This document shows, one piece after another, positions 16,921 through 25,045 of a stretch of DNA of 64,000 nt (positions are counted from its first letter, which is position 1; each line of letters starts with the position of its first letter). This DNA is from an uncultured Eubacteriales bacterium (lineage in GTDB: Bacteria; Bacillota; Clostridia; Christensenellales; Borkfalkiaceae). The stretch covers positions 45,911 through 109,910 of the forward strand of contig UQHL01000009.1 in assembly GCA_900540805.1 (NCBI GenBank), read 5' to 3'. A program made the translations under genes and the position numbers. The notes under the pieces are model-generated. The model was not told where the DNA came from, did not search any database, and worked only from the letters and a program-made list of their open reading frames with translations.

Positions 16921-18534
16921 TCAATTAAGCGGCTTCGTCATCGCGGTATTCATCCAGATGCTGTACAGCATTCCTTCGCCCCGCCCTTTGTTTTTATCGA
17001 ACGGCAGAACGTCCTCCTCGAGCGGGTCGATTTTTTCGATTTTTCCCGCAAGGTAATCGGCGAGCGTCTTTCCGCAGTGTTCCAGCCGCTGACGGAGACC
17101 GCCCAGACGAATGTCGTGCACTTCGAAACCGTTTAGTTTACATTCGGTTTCCCATTGACGGCGAAAAGCTTCGTACAGCGCCCCGACTCGACGGGCCGTT
17201 TCGGGATAGATTTCCTCCGCCAGGCGTTCCAGCGCCGCAACGTCTTTTTCCCGATAGGCGCGGCGGGTGACGATTCCCAGATCGTATTTCAGCTCCATCA
17301 CCGAACACGCCTTCGCCAGCGTGTCGAAGAGATAGCCGTACTTGCTCTTGCGGGCCAGCTCCGCAAGCTTTTTTTTGCTCTCCGCAAAAAACGCCGCTTT
17401 GCCCTCCTGCAAATGATAGTCGAACAATCCCAGGAAAGGATCGTTATAAAGCCCGTATTTGACGGGGTTTTCAAGGTCGGGGTCTCCGTTGACCCAATCG
17501 GGGAGATCCGCGCAGAGAAAATCCTCGAAGCTTTCGCCTACGGCGTCGAAGAACAGTTCCGCGGCCCGCTTTTCGTCCGCCCGTCCCTCGGCGCAGGCGG
17601 CGATATAAGCGAGCGCGGGAAGGACGGAAAAGAGGGAGCTTTCCGCTCCGTCGTCCTTCCAGGAGGTGATCAGTACGTTTTCCACGCCCTTTTCGCGGCA
17701 AGCCGCCAGCGACGCTTCCGCCGCCTTAAACGAATAGCGGTTGTGCGGCGTAAACCCGAGACAGGACCAGGCCACGCCCGAAAACCAAAGCTCGTTGCGA
17801 AAGTTTCTGTGTCCGTCTATCATCGCCTCGTAAGCGCTTCGGTCGGTATGCGTATAGTCCCAATAGACGAGCTGCATTTCGGGCGGCACCGAATCGACGA
17901 GTTCGTCCGTCATGTTAAAATGCTCGGGATAATATTCGCCGCCGTTTGCCGTCTTGACGAACATATCCGACCAGAGCATGCACGAAAAGCCGTATCTGGC
18001 CGCGATTTCGGCGATGTGCCGCAAATGATGCTGCAAAACTTCGAAGCGCGGGCGATAGCCGTGCAGATCGAGATAACGCCCCAGTCCCACCGTATAGGCC
18101 TCATCCATGCCGATATGAATGCGGCGGCTGGTAAAACACTCCGCCGCCCAACGGAACATTTTTTCGATAAGCTCGTACGTTTCAGGCTGATCGACGAGAA
18201 GAATATCGTTTCCGTCCACGCATTTTTCCCCGTATTCCTGCCAGCGGGTCACCGCACCGAGATGGGCAAGCGTCTGGATACAAGGAATAAGTTCCACCCC
18301 GCGCGCCTTCGCGTAAGCGTCCAGGCGTTTCCATTCTTCCTTTCCGTAGCGGCCGCGCATATAGCCGAAATACGGTTCGCCGTCGAGCGCGTAGGTGTCC
18401 TCCGTGTAGAGCATCAGCACATTGTAGCCCAGACGGGCGATAACGTCGATAAAGTTTTCCACCGCTTCCGCCTTATAGCACGCGTCGCGGGAGCAATCCA
18501 CCATCACGCCGAGATTTTTAATTTTCTTTTCCAT
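16921..18534 (-). CDS. GH20 family beta-N-acetylhexosaminidase
   Basis: The protein has 537 residues when started at the second of two nearby ATG codons; AAGAGGA abuts the first ATG and is correctly spaced only for the second. The segment RIHIGMDEAYTVG (138-150) carries the GH20 signature H-x-G-x-D-E with Asp144-Glu145, the catalytic pair for substrate-assisted cleavage. The fold starts directly with the TIM barrel (VENFIDVIARLGYNVLMLYTED), without the usual domain 2, and a helical C-terminal region follows, as in the single-barrel GH20 subgroup. No signal peptide is present, so it acts on imported oligosaccharides. It has its own promoter at 18555-18583. Confidence 0.9.
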   Translation of the reverse strand: MEKKIKNLGVMVDCSRDACYKAEAVENFIDVIARLGYNVLMLYTEDTYALDGEPYFGYMRGRYGKEEWKRLDAYAKARGVELIPCIQTLAHLGAVTRWQEYGEKCVDGNDILLVDQPETYELIEKMFRWAAECFTSRRIHIGMDEAYTVGLGRYLDLHGYRPRFEVLQHHLRHIAEIAARYGFSCMLWSDMFVKTANGGEYYPEHFNMTDELVDSVPPEMQLVYWDYTHTDRSAYEAMIDGHRNFRNELWFSGVAWSCLGFTPHNRYSFKAAEASLAACREKGVENVLITSWKDDGAESSLFSVLPALAYIAACAEGRADEKRAAELFFDAVGESFEDFLCADLPDWVNGDPDLENPVKYGLYNDPFLGLFDYHLQEGKAAFFAESKKKLAELARKSKYGYLFDTLAKACSVMELKYDLGIVTRRAYREKDVAALERLAEEIYPETARRVGALYEAFRRQWETECKLNGFEVHDIRLGGLRQRLEHCGKTLADYLAGKIEKIDPLEEDVLPFDKNKGRGEGMLYSIWMNTAMTKPLN

Positions 18535-18554
18535 AATCATTCCTCTTGTTTTCC

Positions 18555-18583
18555 ATTATAGCAAAGAAAAAGCACAATTTCAA
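18555..18583 (-). promoter_or_regulatory. Promoter of the GH20 gene
   Basis: TTGAAA (18578-18583) and TATAAT (18555-18560) are 17 bases apart, reading towards the GH20 gene. The -35 box lies inside the second arm of the terminator hairpin at 18567-18614. Confidence 0.8.
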
Positions 18584-18614
18584 GCGTACTTTTTTACTTA
18601 AAATTGCACTTTTT
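18567..18614 (-). terminator. Terminator after the GH35 gene, overlapping the GH20 promoter
   Basis: Two 18-base arms (18597-18614 and 18567-18584) pair fully in minus-strand RNA if three G-U pairs are allowed, with a 12-base loop. The second arm ends in a U-rich tract. It sits about 33 bases past the GH35 stop codon. Confidence 0.65.
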
Positions 18615-18646
18615 TTACTATGTCATTATTAAATTGTCGCCGCGGG

Positions 18647-20749
18647 TCAAAAGCGGATAAATTTCACCTCGGACGGCTTTAATCTGATATGTCCCAGCTC
18701 TTTTATCTCACCGTTGAAATGCACTTTCACCTCCGATTCCTGCGCGCCCGTGTAGAGATTGATTAAAAACAGCGCACCCTGCGTCCCGTCCGACAATACG
18801 GTTGCGTAAACGCTGGGATTGGAATGCTCCACGCACGGCTCCGCGCCCAGGTCGGCCAAAACCTTTTCCAAAGCGCGCACTTGTACGGCGTCGGTCGTCC
18901 GCCAATGTCCGCCGAGATAATACACTTTTCCCTTTCCTTTGTCCATTTTGAACCCCAGCGTATATTTCCCGTCGCCGTCGGTCGCAAAGGCCTCGGCTCC
19001 GTCGGGAATACGCGCGAGCGCGTTGGGGCAATTAACGTAAAACACTCTTTCGCCGCCGATCAGCACCGCGGGATTGAGGGAAGGATTTTTTACCTCTTCG
19101 ATCTGTCCGAGATAGTCACGAAGAAGGGTGCAGGGTGCAAAGCTTTCGTCGAGCGAAGGCAGCGCGGAAAGGATATAAACCATTCCTCCCCGTTCGATAA
19201 AATCGGCGACGTTCTGCTGCGCTCTTTGGCTCATGGTGTCGGGAGACATGACCAAAAGAGGCTTTTCCGTATCCAGCTCGCCCGTAAGCTCGACGAAACG
19301 GTGGGAATATTTCGAGGAGAACAGCGAGAAGGAAAGACACTTGATCAGTCTGTCCTCGGCCTCCGTCGTATTGGGAACGCCCGCATGCACGGCGTAATCG
19401 TTTCCCCGCATCGTCTGCCACTCCACGCCCACCTGCACGGAAGCGATCCGCTCCGCCCCGAGAAGCCATTCGTTTTCCTTCATGAAAAGATTAAATTTTT
19501 TCAACGTTTGATAGCTCTTTCTGATTTTGCCGTCCGAGGAGACGGGGGCCTGAAAATCATATACGTCGGTGGTCATGCCCGAAAATTCGGGATTTGCGCC
19601 GCCCGCAAAAATATAATAGCTGACGCCCTTCATGCCAAGCCCGAGATTGAGCATATACCATTGGTGGAGATCCTCGGGGAGGACGGGAGGAATGTCGGCA
19701 TAGGAACCGAGCTCCATTTCGAGAACGGTGAACGGATAGCCCATCGCCCGCATGGCGTCGGCCGCGTAGAGGGTCTTCATGTACCATTTTGGCGTGGGAT
19801 GAAAGTTGGCCCAATTGACGTCCAGGGCGTAATAATTGTCAAAGCCGATGAAAAACTTTTCGTCCTTCATTTCGTCGCTTAATTCTTTGAGATAGTTGAG
19901 CAGATAAGCGTTTGCGGCATTCGCCGTAACGGGCACATCTATGCCGAACTCGCGCAGCCAGGACAGAAGCTGCCGCGCATAAACGGCGAGATGGCGGCAG
20001 TAAAAGTCGTGATAATCCTTTTCGGCGCGCGCTTTTGCCCGTCCCGAAAGATTTATTGCCCGCGGATCGATTTCGGTAAACGCGGCGAAGCGAGTGCCAT
20101 AGGCCTCGTTTACCTTTTCTATGCTTTTGTATCTCTCCTTCATAAAGCGGGGATACAGGCCGTCCTCGCGGAAAAAGCCCATCGTTTCCTCGTTGTAATC
20201 GAGCGTGCCGCTCCACGTGTGTATCCCCGCCAGCTCATTGTCCAATTGAACCATGGCGACGGGACCGCCCGCCGTAATCAGAAAGGGTTTGATTTCTTCG
20301 GCCAGAGCGCGGTAGTATCTTTTGAATTTTTCCAGCGCCAGGGGGTGCATATACGACAGCTGCTCGATCGCCGTCCCGTCTTTGGCACAAGCTTTTACCT
20401 GCGGGTATTTTTCGAAAAGCCAGGGCGGGATTCCGCCGTTTATCAGCTCCGTATAAACCAGAGGCCCCGGCCTTAAATAGACGAACAGCCCTTCCTCCCC
20501 CGCTATGGTCAAATATTCTTTCAGCGAACGGTAGTCCGTATCGTCGAAAAGAATTTTTCCCTCCTCGGGTTCGTGAAGAAGCCAGGCGACCGAGGTGGTC
20601 AAAGCGTTGCCGCCCGCCTTTTTGAACAGGCGCATGCGCGACCGCCATTCCGACTTCGGAACGCGAAAATGAGCGATCTCCCCGCCGATCAAAAAATCGC
20701 GTTTGCCGCCGATGATAAAGCCTTTTTTATCGAAATCAAAACTCCGCAT
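18647..20749 (-). CDS. GH35 family beta-galactosidase
   Basis: The protein has 700 residues without a signal peptide. The start at 20749 is set by GAGGAAATTAT just upstream and a promoter at 20802-20830. The barrel shows family landmarks: GGEIAHFRVPKSEW (22-35), WLLHEP (56-61), LRPGPLVYTE (92-101) and VQLDNE (167-172), where Glu172 is the likely acid/base. VLEMELGSY (342-350) supplies Glu344 or Glu346 as nucleophile. A glutamine-amidotransferase-like domain and a beta domain follow, as in longer GH35 members. It removes terminal beta-galactose from imported oligosaccharides. With the GH20 gene next door it could take apart Gal-GlcNAc/GalNAc glycans. Confidence 0.9.
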   Translation of the reverse strand: MRSFDFDKKGFIIGGKRDFLIGGEIAHFRVPKSEWRSRMRLFKKAGGNALTTSVAWLLHEPEEGKILFDDTDYRSLKEYLTIAGEEGLFVYLRPGPLVYTELINGGIPPWLFEKYPQVKACAKDGTAIEQLSYMHPLALEKFKRYYRALAEEIKPFLITAGGPVAMVQLDNELAGIHTWSGTLDYNEETMGFFREDGLYPRFMKERYKSIEKVNEAYGTRFAAFTEIDPRAINLSGRAKARAEKDYHDFYCRHLAVYARQLLSWLREFGIDVPVTANAANAYLLNYLKELSDEMKDEKFFIGFDNYYALDVNWANFHPTPKWYMKTLYAADAMRAMGYPFTVLEMELGSYADIPPVLPEDLHQWYMLNLGLGMKGVSYYIFAGGANPEFSGMTTDVYDFQAPVSSDGKIRKSYQTLKKFNLFMKENEWLLGAERIASVQVGVEWQTMRGNDYAVHAGVPNTTEAEDRLIKCLSFSLFSSKYSHRFVELTGELDTEKPLLVMSPDTMSQRAQQNVADFIERGGMVYILSALPSLDESFAPCTLLRDYLGQIEEVKNPSLNPAVLIGGERVFYVNCPNALARIPDGAEAFATDGDGKYTLGFKMDKGKGKVYYLGGHWRTTDAVQVRALEKVLADLGAEPCVEHSNPSVYATVLSDGTQGALFLINLYTGAQESEVKVHFNGEIKELGHIRLKPSEVKFIRF

Positions 20750-20801
20750 ATAATTTCCTCGTTTGCCTTTCGCCTTTTTCATACGGGAAAGCGCGTTTTT
20801 T

Positions 20802-20830
20802 ATTCTATCAGATAAAAAAAGATTTGTCAA
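20802..20830 (-). promoter_or_regulatory. Promoter of the GH35 gene
   Basis: A consensus TTGACA (20825-20830) and TAGAAT (20802-20807) are 17 bases apart. The implied leader is about 45 bases. Confidence 0.85.
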
Positions 20831-21166
20831 TAGAGAAAATTCCAATTTCGTACGTGATATTTGTTAACTTACAAGCTTGCGAATAGAAAAAAACTTTATT
20901 GTAAAGAAAAAACAATCAAAGCTTCCCGCCCGCGCAATAATATTTCGGCACGCCGTCTCCGTTGCGCTGCGTTCAATTTTTGTTTTTTCTCCGTAAAAAA
21001 TTTGCTTGTGGCTCCTCGCCTTTCTTCCTGTCCGCCTTAAACGGTATTTATCTCGTCTTAAAATTTTATAGTTCTCGGCGCTCGAATAAAATATATATCT
21101 GCGTAAAAAAACGTCAACCTCCCGAAATTTTTGGAACAAACTAAATTGGAACTGTCTCATTTATGT
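20831..21166. other. Non-coding AT-rich stretch downstream of the DMT transporter gene
   Basis: I found no convincing gene in these ~340 bases. The only structured element is a weak hairpin (CTTTA-CAA-TAAAG on the minus strand, 20894-20906) followed by a run of T (20886-20893). It could end transcription of the locus C operon. Short open frames here have no recognisable protein and no ribosome sites. Confidence 0.5.
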
Positions 21167-21237
21167 TTATACGGGTAAAACTACCAGCAAAACGACGGCG
21201 AGGAGCGCCGCGGCGATTGCAACGACGTTTAACGGCT
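21167..21237 (-). pseudogene. Out-of-frame last helix of the DMT transporter
   Basis: Directly after the stop of the transporter gene, the neighbouring frame encodes IKPLNVVAIAAALLAVVLLV and then VLPV before a stop at 21167. This is what the last membrane helix of an EamA/DMT transporter looks like. One extra A in the A5 run at 21241-21245 (minus strand) would join LLKEK to IKPLNVV in a single frame. Confidence 0.75.
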
Positions 21238-22032
21238 TTATTTTTCTTTCAGCAAAAATACACCTATCAGCGTTGAAAAAAGCATCGTTCCGCCCGTAAG
21301 AAAAGGATAATTTACCGAGGCGGGCAGCACTTTCAAAGCAAACAGCGTCAATAAATTTGCGACGGTAGTCGCGGCAGAATACAGTCCGCAATAGATAAGC
21401 GAAACGGCTTTTTTCGGCTTCGGCGCTTTTCCCTTGATCAGATAATATGCAAAAACGATCACGACGACCGCCGCGTAACCGTAAAACATATACGACATGC
21501 TGTCGATGTTGGCCGCAGTAAAATATTCGTGCGTCTTGGACAACACGCCGCACAAACCGTTGAGAATAAAAACGATAAAACAATATTTAAGCGTTTTCTT
21601 TTCCGCGCCCTTTTTTGCCAGGTACTCCAAAAGCAGCGCCAAAATAATCAGCGCACAGCACAAAAAGACCGCATAAGTCAGCGGTTCGTGAAAAAACGTC
21701 AGTCCCGAGACAAACGGAAGCAACATTCCGCCGAGCATCATAAAGGCGGAAAACGTAGATATGTCCGTATTTTTCAAAGCGTTTACGCTGCAATAAGTAC
21801 ACGCGAGAACTGCCGTCCCGTAAACGACGGCAAGGCCGAGAGAAAACAGCGAAAACTCCAGACGAAATCCCGTCGCAATCAAAAGATACGCCATGCCGAC
21901 TGCCGCGTAGATACCTGAAAACAGAAAAGCGGAGGAGAGCGACTCCCACTCTTTCCGCTGATACGCCTTTTGAAACAGAAACTGAACGCTGAATAAAAGC
22001 GCGGCTATTATTAAAAATATATACTCTTTCAT
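21238..22032 (-). CDS. DMT-superfamily (EamA-like) transporter, C-terminus frameshifted
   Basis: The frame gives 264 residues with about nine hydrophobic helices, starting with IFLIIAALLFSVQFLFQKAY. The typical EamA turn FLTGGTMLFSTLIGVFLLKEK ends abruptly at a stop, and the expected tenth helix continues in another frame down to 21167. The full protein would be about 288 residues. Such transporters export or import small metabolites; the substrate is unknown. It is the last gene of the locus C operon, 41 bases after the esterase gene. The break may be a real mutation, a sequencing error in a homopolymer, or slippage during expression. Confidence 0.8.
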   Translation of the reverse strand: MKEYIFLIIAALLFSVQFLFQKAYQRKEWESLSSAFLFSGIYAAVGMAYLLIATGFRLEFSLFSLGLAVVYGTAVLACTYCSVNALKNTDISTFSAFMMLGGMLLPFVSGLTFFHEPLTYAVFLCCALIILALLLEYLAKKGAEKKTLKYCFIVFILNGLCGVLSKTHEYFTAANIDSMSYMFYGYAAVVVIVFAYYLIKGKAPKPKKAVSLIYCGLYSAATTVANLLTLFALKVLPASVNYPFLTGGTMLFSTLIGVFLLKEK

Positions 22033-22073
22033 AAAAAATCTCTGCCGCGTCCCAGCGCGTCACGCCTATGCAT

Positions 22074-23681
22074 TCAAACGCAAAACTCAAATTGATCGGC
22101 GGGAAGGGAATAAGAATTGTAGATACACAACTGTTTGGAAACGTCGTACCTTGCCGCCACTTCGATCAAGGGATTTTTTCCGTATTCGACCGCCATTATT
22201 TTTTTATCAAAATATTTTACGAGCACGCTTTTTCCGTCCTCACACGCTTCCACGGTATAATCGCTTTTAATCACAGAACTATTTTCCGTCGAAAGCTCGA
22301 AGCCCGCCCCTCCGTTTCTAATTTCCAATCCGTCGCCCGCGTTTTTGAAATACAGTTTCAGCGAACCGTCCGCGAGACTTTCTCCCCCGACGAGCTCGGG
22401 ACAACGGGGGCTGTCTATGCCGTAAAATGAAAACAGCGTTTCGTCGGCGGCGCGTTCCGCAATCACGGTTTTGTTGCCGGGATGAATATCCGACCAATCG
22501 CCCGTGTCAATACCGATGCTTAAAGCCGCCCTCCCGTCGGCCGCCGTCACGCGCTGCTGCGCCGAACGGATATCAGCATATCCGACGGGGCAATTTCCAT
22601 AACGCGGCAGCTCCATCACCGTCCAAAATAAATTTTCGTCGTCAAAAATTTTACGGTAAGAAGAGATCAATGCGACAAGCGCTTTTTCGTAACCGCCGTG
22701 GACGGAAATAGCATCCGTTTCTCCCTGATACCATAAAACGCCGCGGATATTGACATTTCGGAGAGGATAAATCATTCCATTGTAGCCGACGGACGGATAA
22801 AGCTTTTGTTCTTCTCCGTCAAACAGCTCCTCGCCCGCCGCTTCCAATGCCGCAGCTTCTTCCCCCGGCAGCCAATAGGAAATCTGCGATCCGCCGACAG
22901 AGGCGTTGATCAACCCGACGGGAATCCCCAATTTTTGGCGCATCTTTCGCCCGAACAGATATCCGACGGCGGAAAAAGCGCGGGCCGAATCAGGGTCGGC
23001 GGTATTCCAGGCGCCGCCGGACAGCGTATCCGAAAGAGGCGAGGCCTTATCGGACGAGACGGGTTTTTCAACAGTGAACAAGCGCAGAAATTCGTCGTCG
23101 GCATTCTCTGCATCTGCGGCGTGCGCTTCATACTGTCCCAGCAAAGTTTCCATATTCGACTGACCCGAACAAAGAAACACGTCGCCGAAACACACCTCGG
23201 ATAAGGTAAATTTTTCGCTTTCCGTATAAATCGTGAGCGTATAATTTTTTTCGTCCGCGGGACGTGCGGGAAGATATACCGTCCACTCTTCCCCCGACGT
23301 TTCCCCGTAATAAAGAGTACCGTCCAATTCCGCGGCTACGTACGTACCGTCCGTCTCGCCCGACAAACGATTTACTGCGCCGCGCTGTAAGATTGTCTTG
23401 TTCCCAAATATAACGTCAATTGAAAGATGCGTTCCGTCCGATTCCGAAACCGATTTATCGACGGTAAAAGTCGGTGCCGTCCGCACCTTATCGGCATTTT
23501 TATCATCGGAATACTCCGTCGAACCGCTCGGCTTATCGTCTGCTATTACAAATGGCGCGACGACGGTATCGGAAGCTTCGGAACCATCGGGAACGGAACC
23601 GTTTATCCCGCCGCAAGAAGTAAAGATAAACACACATGCGAACAATAGGACGGTAAAGCAATTTTTTGTTTTATCAGCCAT
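22074..23681 (-). CDS. Sialate O-acetylesterase-like lipoprotein (SASA domain)
   Basis: The protein has 535 residues and a lipoprotein signal (Cys23 in FTSCGG). After a Ser/Asp-rich linker and a beta domain comes the SGNH-type esterase: GQSNME (173-178, nucleophile Ser175), LINASVGGSQISYW (258-270), WYQGETD (318-323) and DIHPGNK (398-404, Asp398/His400 of the triad). The order and spacing match the SASA family, which removes acetyl esters from sialic acids and, in gut bacteria, also from plant or bacterial polysaccharides. It would act at the cell surface. It follows the BIG/LRR lipoprotein gene by 17 bases. Confidence 0.9.
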   Translation of the reverse strand: MADKTKNCFTVLLFACVFIFTSCGGINGSVPDGSEASDTVVAPFVIADDKPSGSTEYSDDKNADKVRTAPTFTVDKSVSESDGTHLSIDVIFGNKTILQRGAVNRLSGETDGTYVAAELDGTLYYGETSGEEWTVYLPARPADEKNYTLTIYTESEKFTLSEVCFGDVFLCSGQSNMETLLGQYEAHAADAENADDEFLRLFTVEKPVSSDKASPLSDTLSGGAWNTADPDSARAFSAVGYLFGRKMRQKLGIPVGLINASVGGSQISYWLPGEEAAALEAAGEELFDGEEQKLYPSVGYNGMIYPLRNVNIRGVLWYQGETDAISVHGGYEKALVALISSYRKIFDDENLFWTVMELPRYGNCPVGYADIRSAQQRVTAADGRAALSIGIDTGDWSDIHPGNKTVIAERAADETLFSFYGIDSPRCPELVGGESLADGSLKLYFKNAGDGLEIRNGGAGFELSTENSSVIKSDYTVEACEDGKSVLVKYFDKKIMAVEYGKNPLIEVAARYDVSKQLCIYNSYSLPADQFEFCV

Positions 23682-23698
23682 ACGACTTTGTTCTTCCT

Positions 23699-25045
23699 TT
23701 ATCCGTTTATTCCCTTCGCGTTATAGTGAATCGCCGCGGGGTCGAGCGCTTTTAAGACGGCGCTGTCGCAGCCCGTCAGCATACCCTGCCATTCCGCCCG
23801 ACTGCCGATATAATAAACGTTTTCCAAAGCTGCATCGGCCGAAAATGCGTTCGCGTGTACGGCGGGCACCGGATTGCCCGACGTATCGAGCGTTTCGCCG
23901 AGATACCCGAAATAAATCGTTTTCAGCGCCGTACCGACAAAGGTATCCGCAAGGATCGTGGTCAACGCGTCGGGCAGTTGTACGCTTGTCAGCAAGGAAC
24001 AATTATAAAAAACGCCCGGCCCGAAATAATAGCCGTTTTGCGTATTGGGAATCACGACGGAGGTCAGCTTCGTACCTGCAAACGCCCGCCCTGCGATTGT
24101 GCGGATCTGCGATTCTTTCGAGGTATCCATCTGAAATTCCATTTCTTTCAGGCCCGTATTCCTGAATGCGCGCTCGGAAATACACTTGACGTTATAGCCG
24201 ATATACGCCGACGTAATGTTTGCCTGATTTTCAAAGACGCCCTCTTTAACGCCCATGACGGATTGATACGAGACGCCGTCCCACATTACCTCGGGGATAT
24301 ATACTTTCCCGCGGAGGTTCGTTCCCTCCTTCAGCCCCGAAACCCAAAGCTGGTTTTGAAATTCCCCGTAAAGAATACCGCTGTTGGTAACCTCCACTTC
24401 GCAGACGGCTTCCGCTTTTCCGAGTTTCGCGGTGATCGAAGCGCGTCCCACGCCTTTCCCTGTGAGGACGGCCATGCCCGCATCGTCAGACGTCACGGTG
24501 ACGACGGCGGGTTCGGACGAGGTATAGACGACCTTATCCCCCGCCACGGCGGCAGAATACGTCGCCTTTAACGTTACGGGAGCGGAAACGTCGCCGTCGC
24601 TGTAAATCGTCATGCGGCTAAGATTCAGCCGCAGACTGTCCACTGCATTCACCGTCACGCCCACCGACGCGGTTTGATCGCCCGCCGTCACGGTAATCGT
24701 TCCCGCACCCGCTTTTTTGCCCGTGACCGTCGCAGAACCGTTGTCGATCTTTCTCACGGAGAAAACGCCCGTGTCTTTCGTCGAAAAAGCTACCGTGCCC
24801 GAATAATTTTCCACGCTTACGTTCAATGTAGTCGTTTTGCCCGCTTCAATCGACAATTCGGTTTTATCGGGAAGAATACGGATTTCCGAAGAAACGCTTC
24901 CCGAGGAAGAACCGATTTCCGCCTGCGACGTCGAGACGTCGTTCGGCTGCGAACCGCTATCCGTCGTCTTGCCCCCGCAGGCGGAGGCGGTAAACAGCAT
25001 CGCCGCGACGAGGGCGATCGTCATTTTTTTAATTGTCTTTTCCAT
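23699..25045 (-). CDS. Surface lipoprotein with BIG2-type Ig domains and BspA-like leucine-rich repeats
   Basis: The protein has 448 residues. The start at 25045 follows GGGGAG and overlaps the upstream gene by 17 bases, so translation may be coupled. The lipoprotein signal ends at Cys23 (SACGG). A Ser/Thr-rich linker leads to two BIG2-like domains (ILPDKTELSIEAGKTTTLNV and later TSSEPAVVTV with GRASITAKLG). The C-terminal ~220 residues are BspA-type leucine-rich repeats (GVFENQANITSAYIG, RAFAGTKLTSVVIPN, GVFYNCSLLTSVQLP). These folds bind polymers or proteins rather than cut them. It is probably a surface binding protein of locus C. Confidence 0.85.
   Translation of the reverse strand: MEKTIKKMTIALVAAMLFTASACGGKTTDSGSQPNDVSTSQAEIGSSSGSVSSEIRILPDKTELSIEAGKTTTLNVSVENYSGTVAFSTKDTGVFSVRKIDNGSATVTGKKAGAGTITVTAGDQTASVGVTVNAVDSLRLNLSRMTIYSDGDVSAPVTLKATYSAAVAGDKVVYTSSEPAVVTVTSDDAGMAVLTGKGVGRASITAKLGKAEAVCEVEVTNSGILYGEFQNQLWVSGLKEGTNLRGKVYIPEVMWDGVSYQSVMGVKEGVFENQANITSAYIGYNVKCISERAFRNTGLKEMEFQMDTSKESQIRTIAGRAFAGTKLTSVVIPNTQNGYYFGPGVFYNCSLLTSVQLPDALTTILADTFVGTALKTIYFGYLGETLDTSGNPVPAVHANAFSADAALENVYYIGSRAEWQGMLTGCDSAVLKALDPAAIHYNAKGING

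Noticed and set aside
20864..21160. Short frames on both strands in the gap after the DMT transporter
   Set aside because: AT-rich, without ribosome site or recognisable protein.
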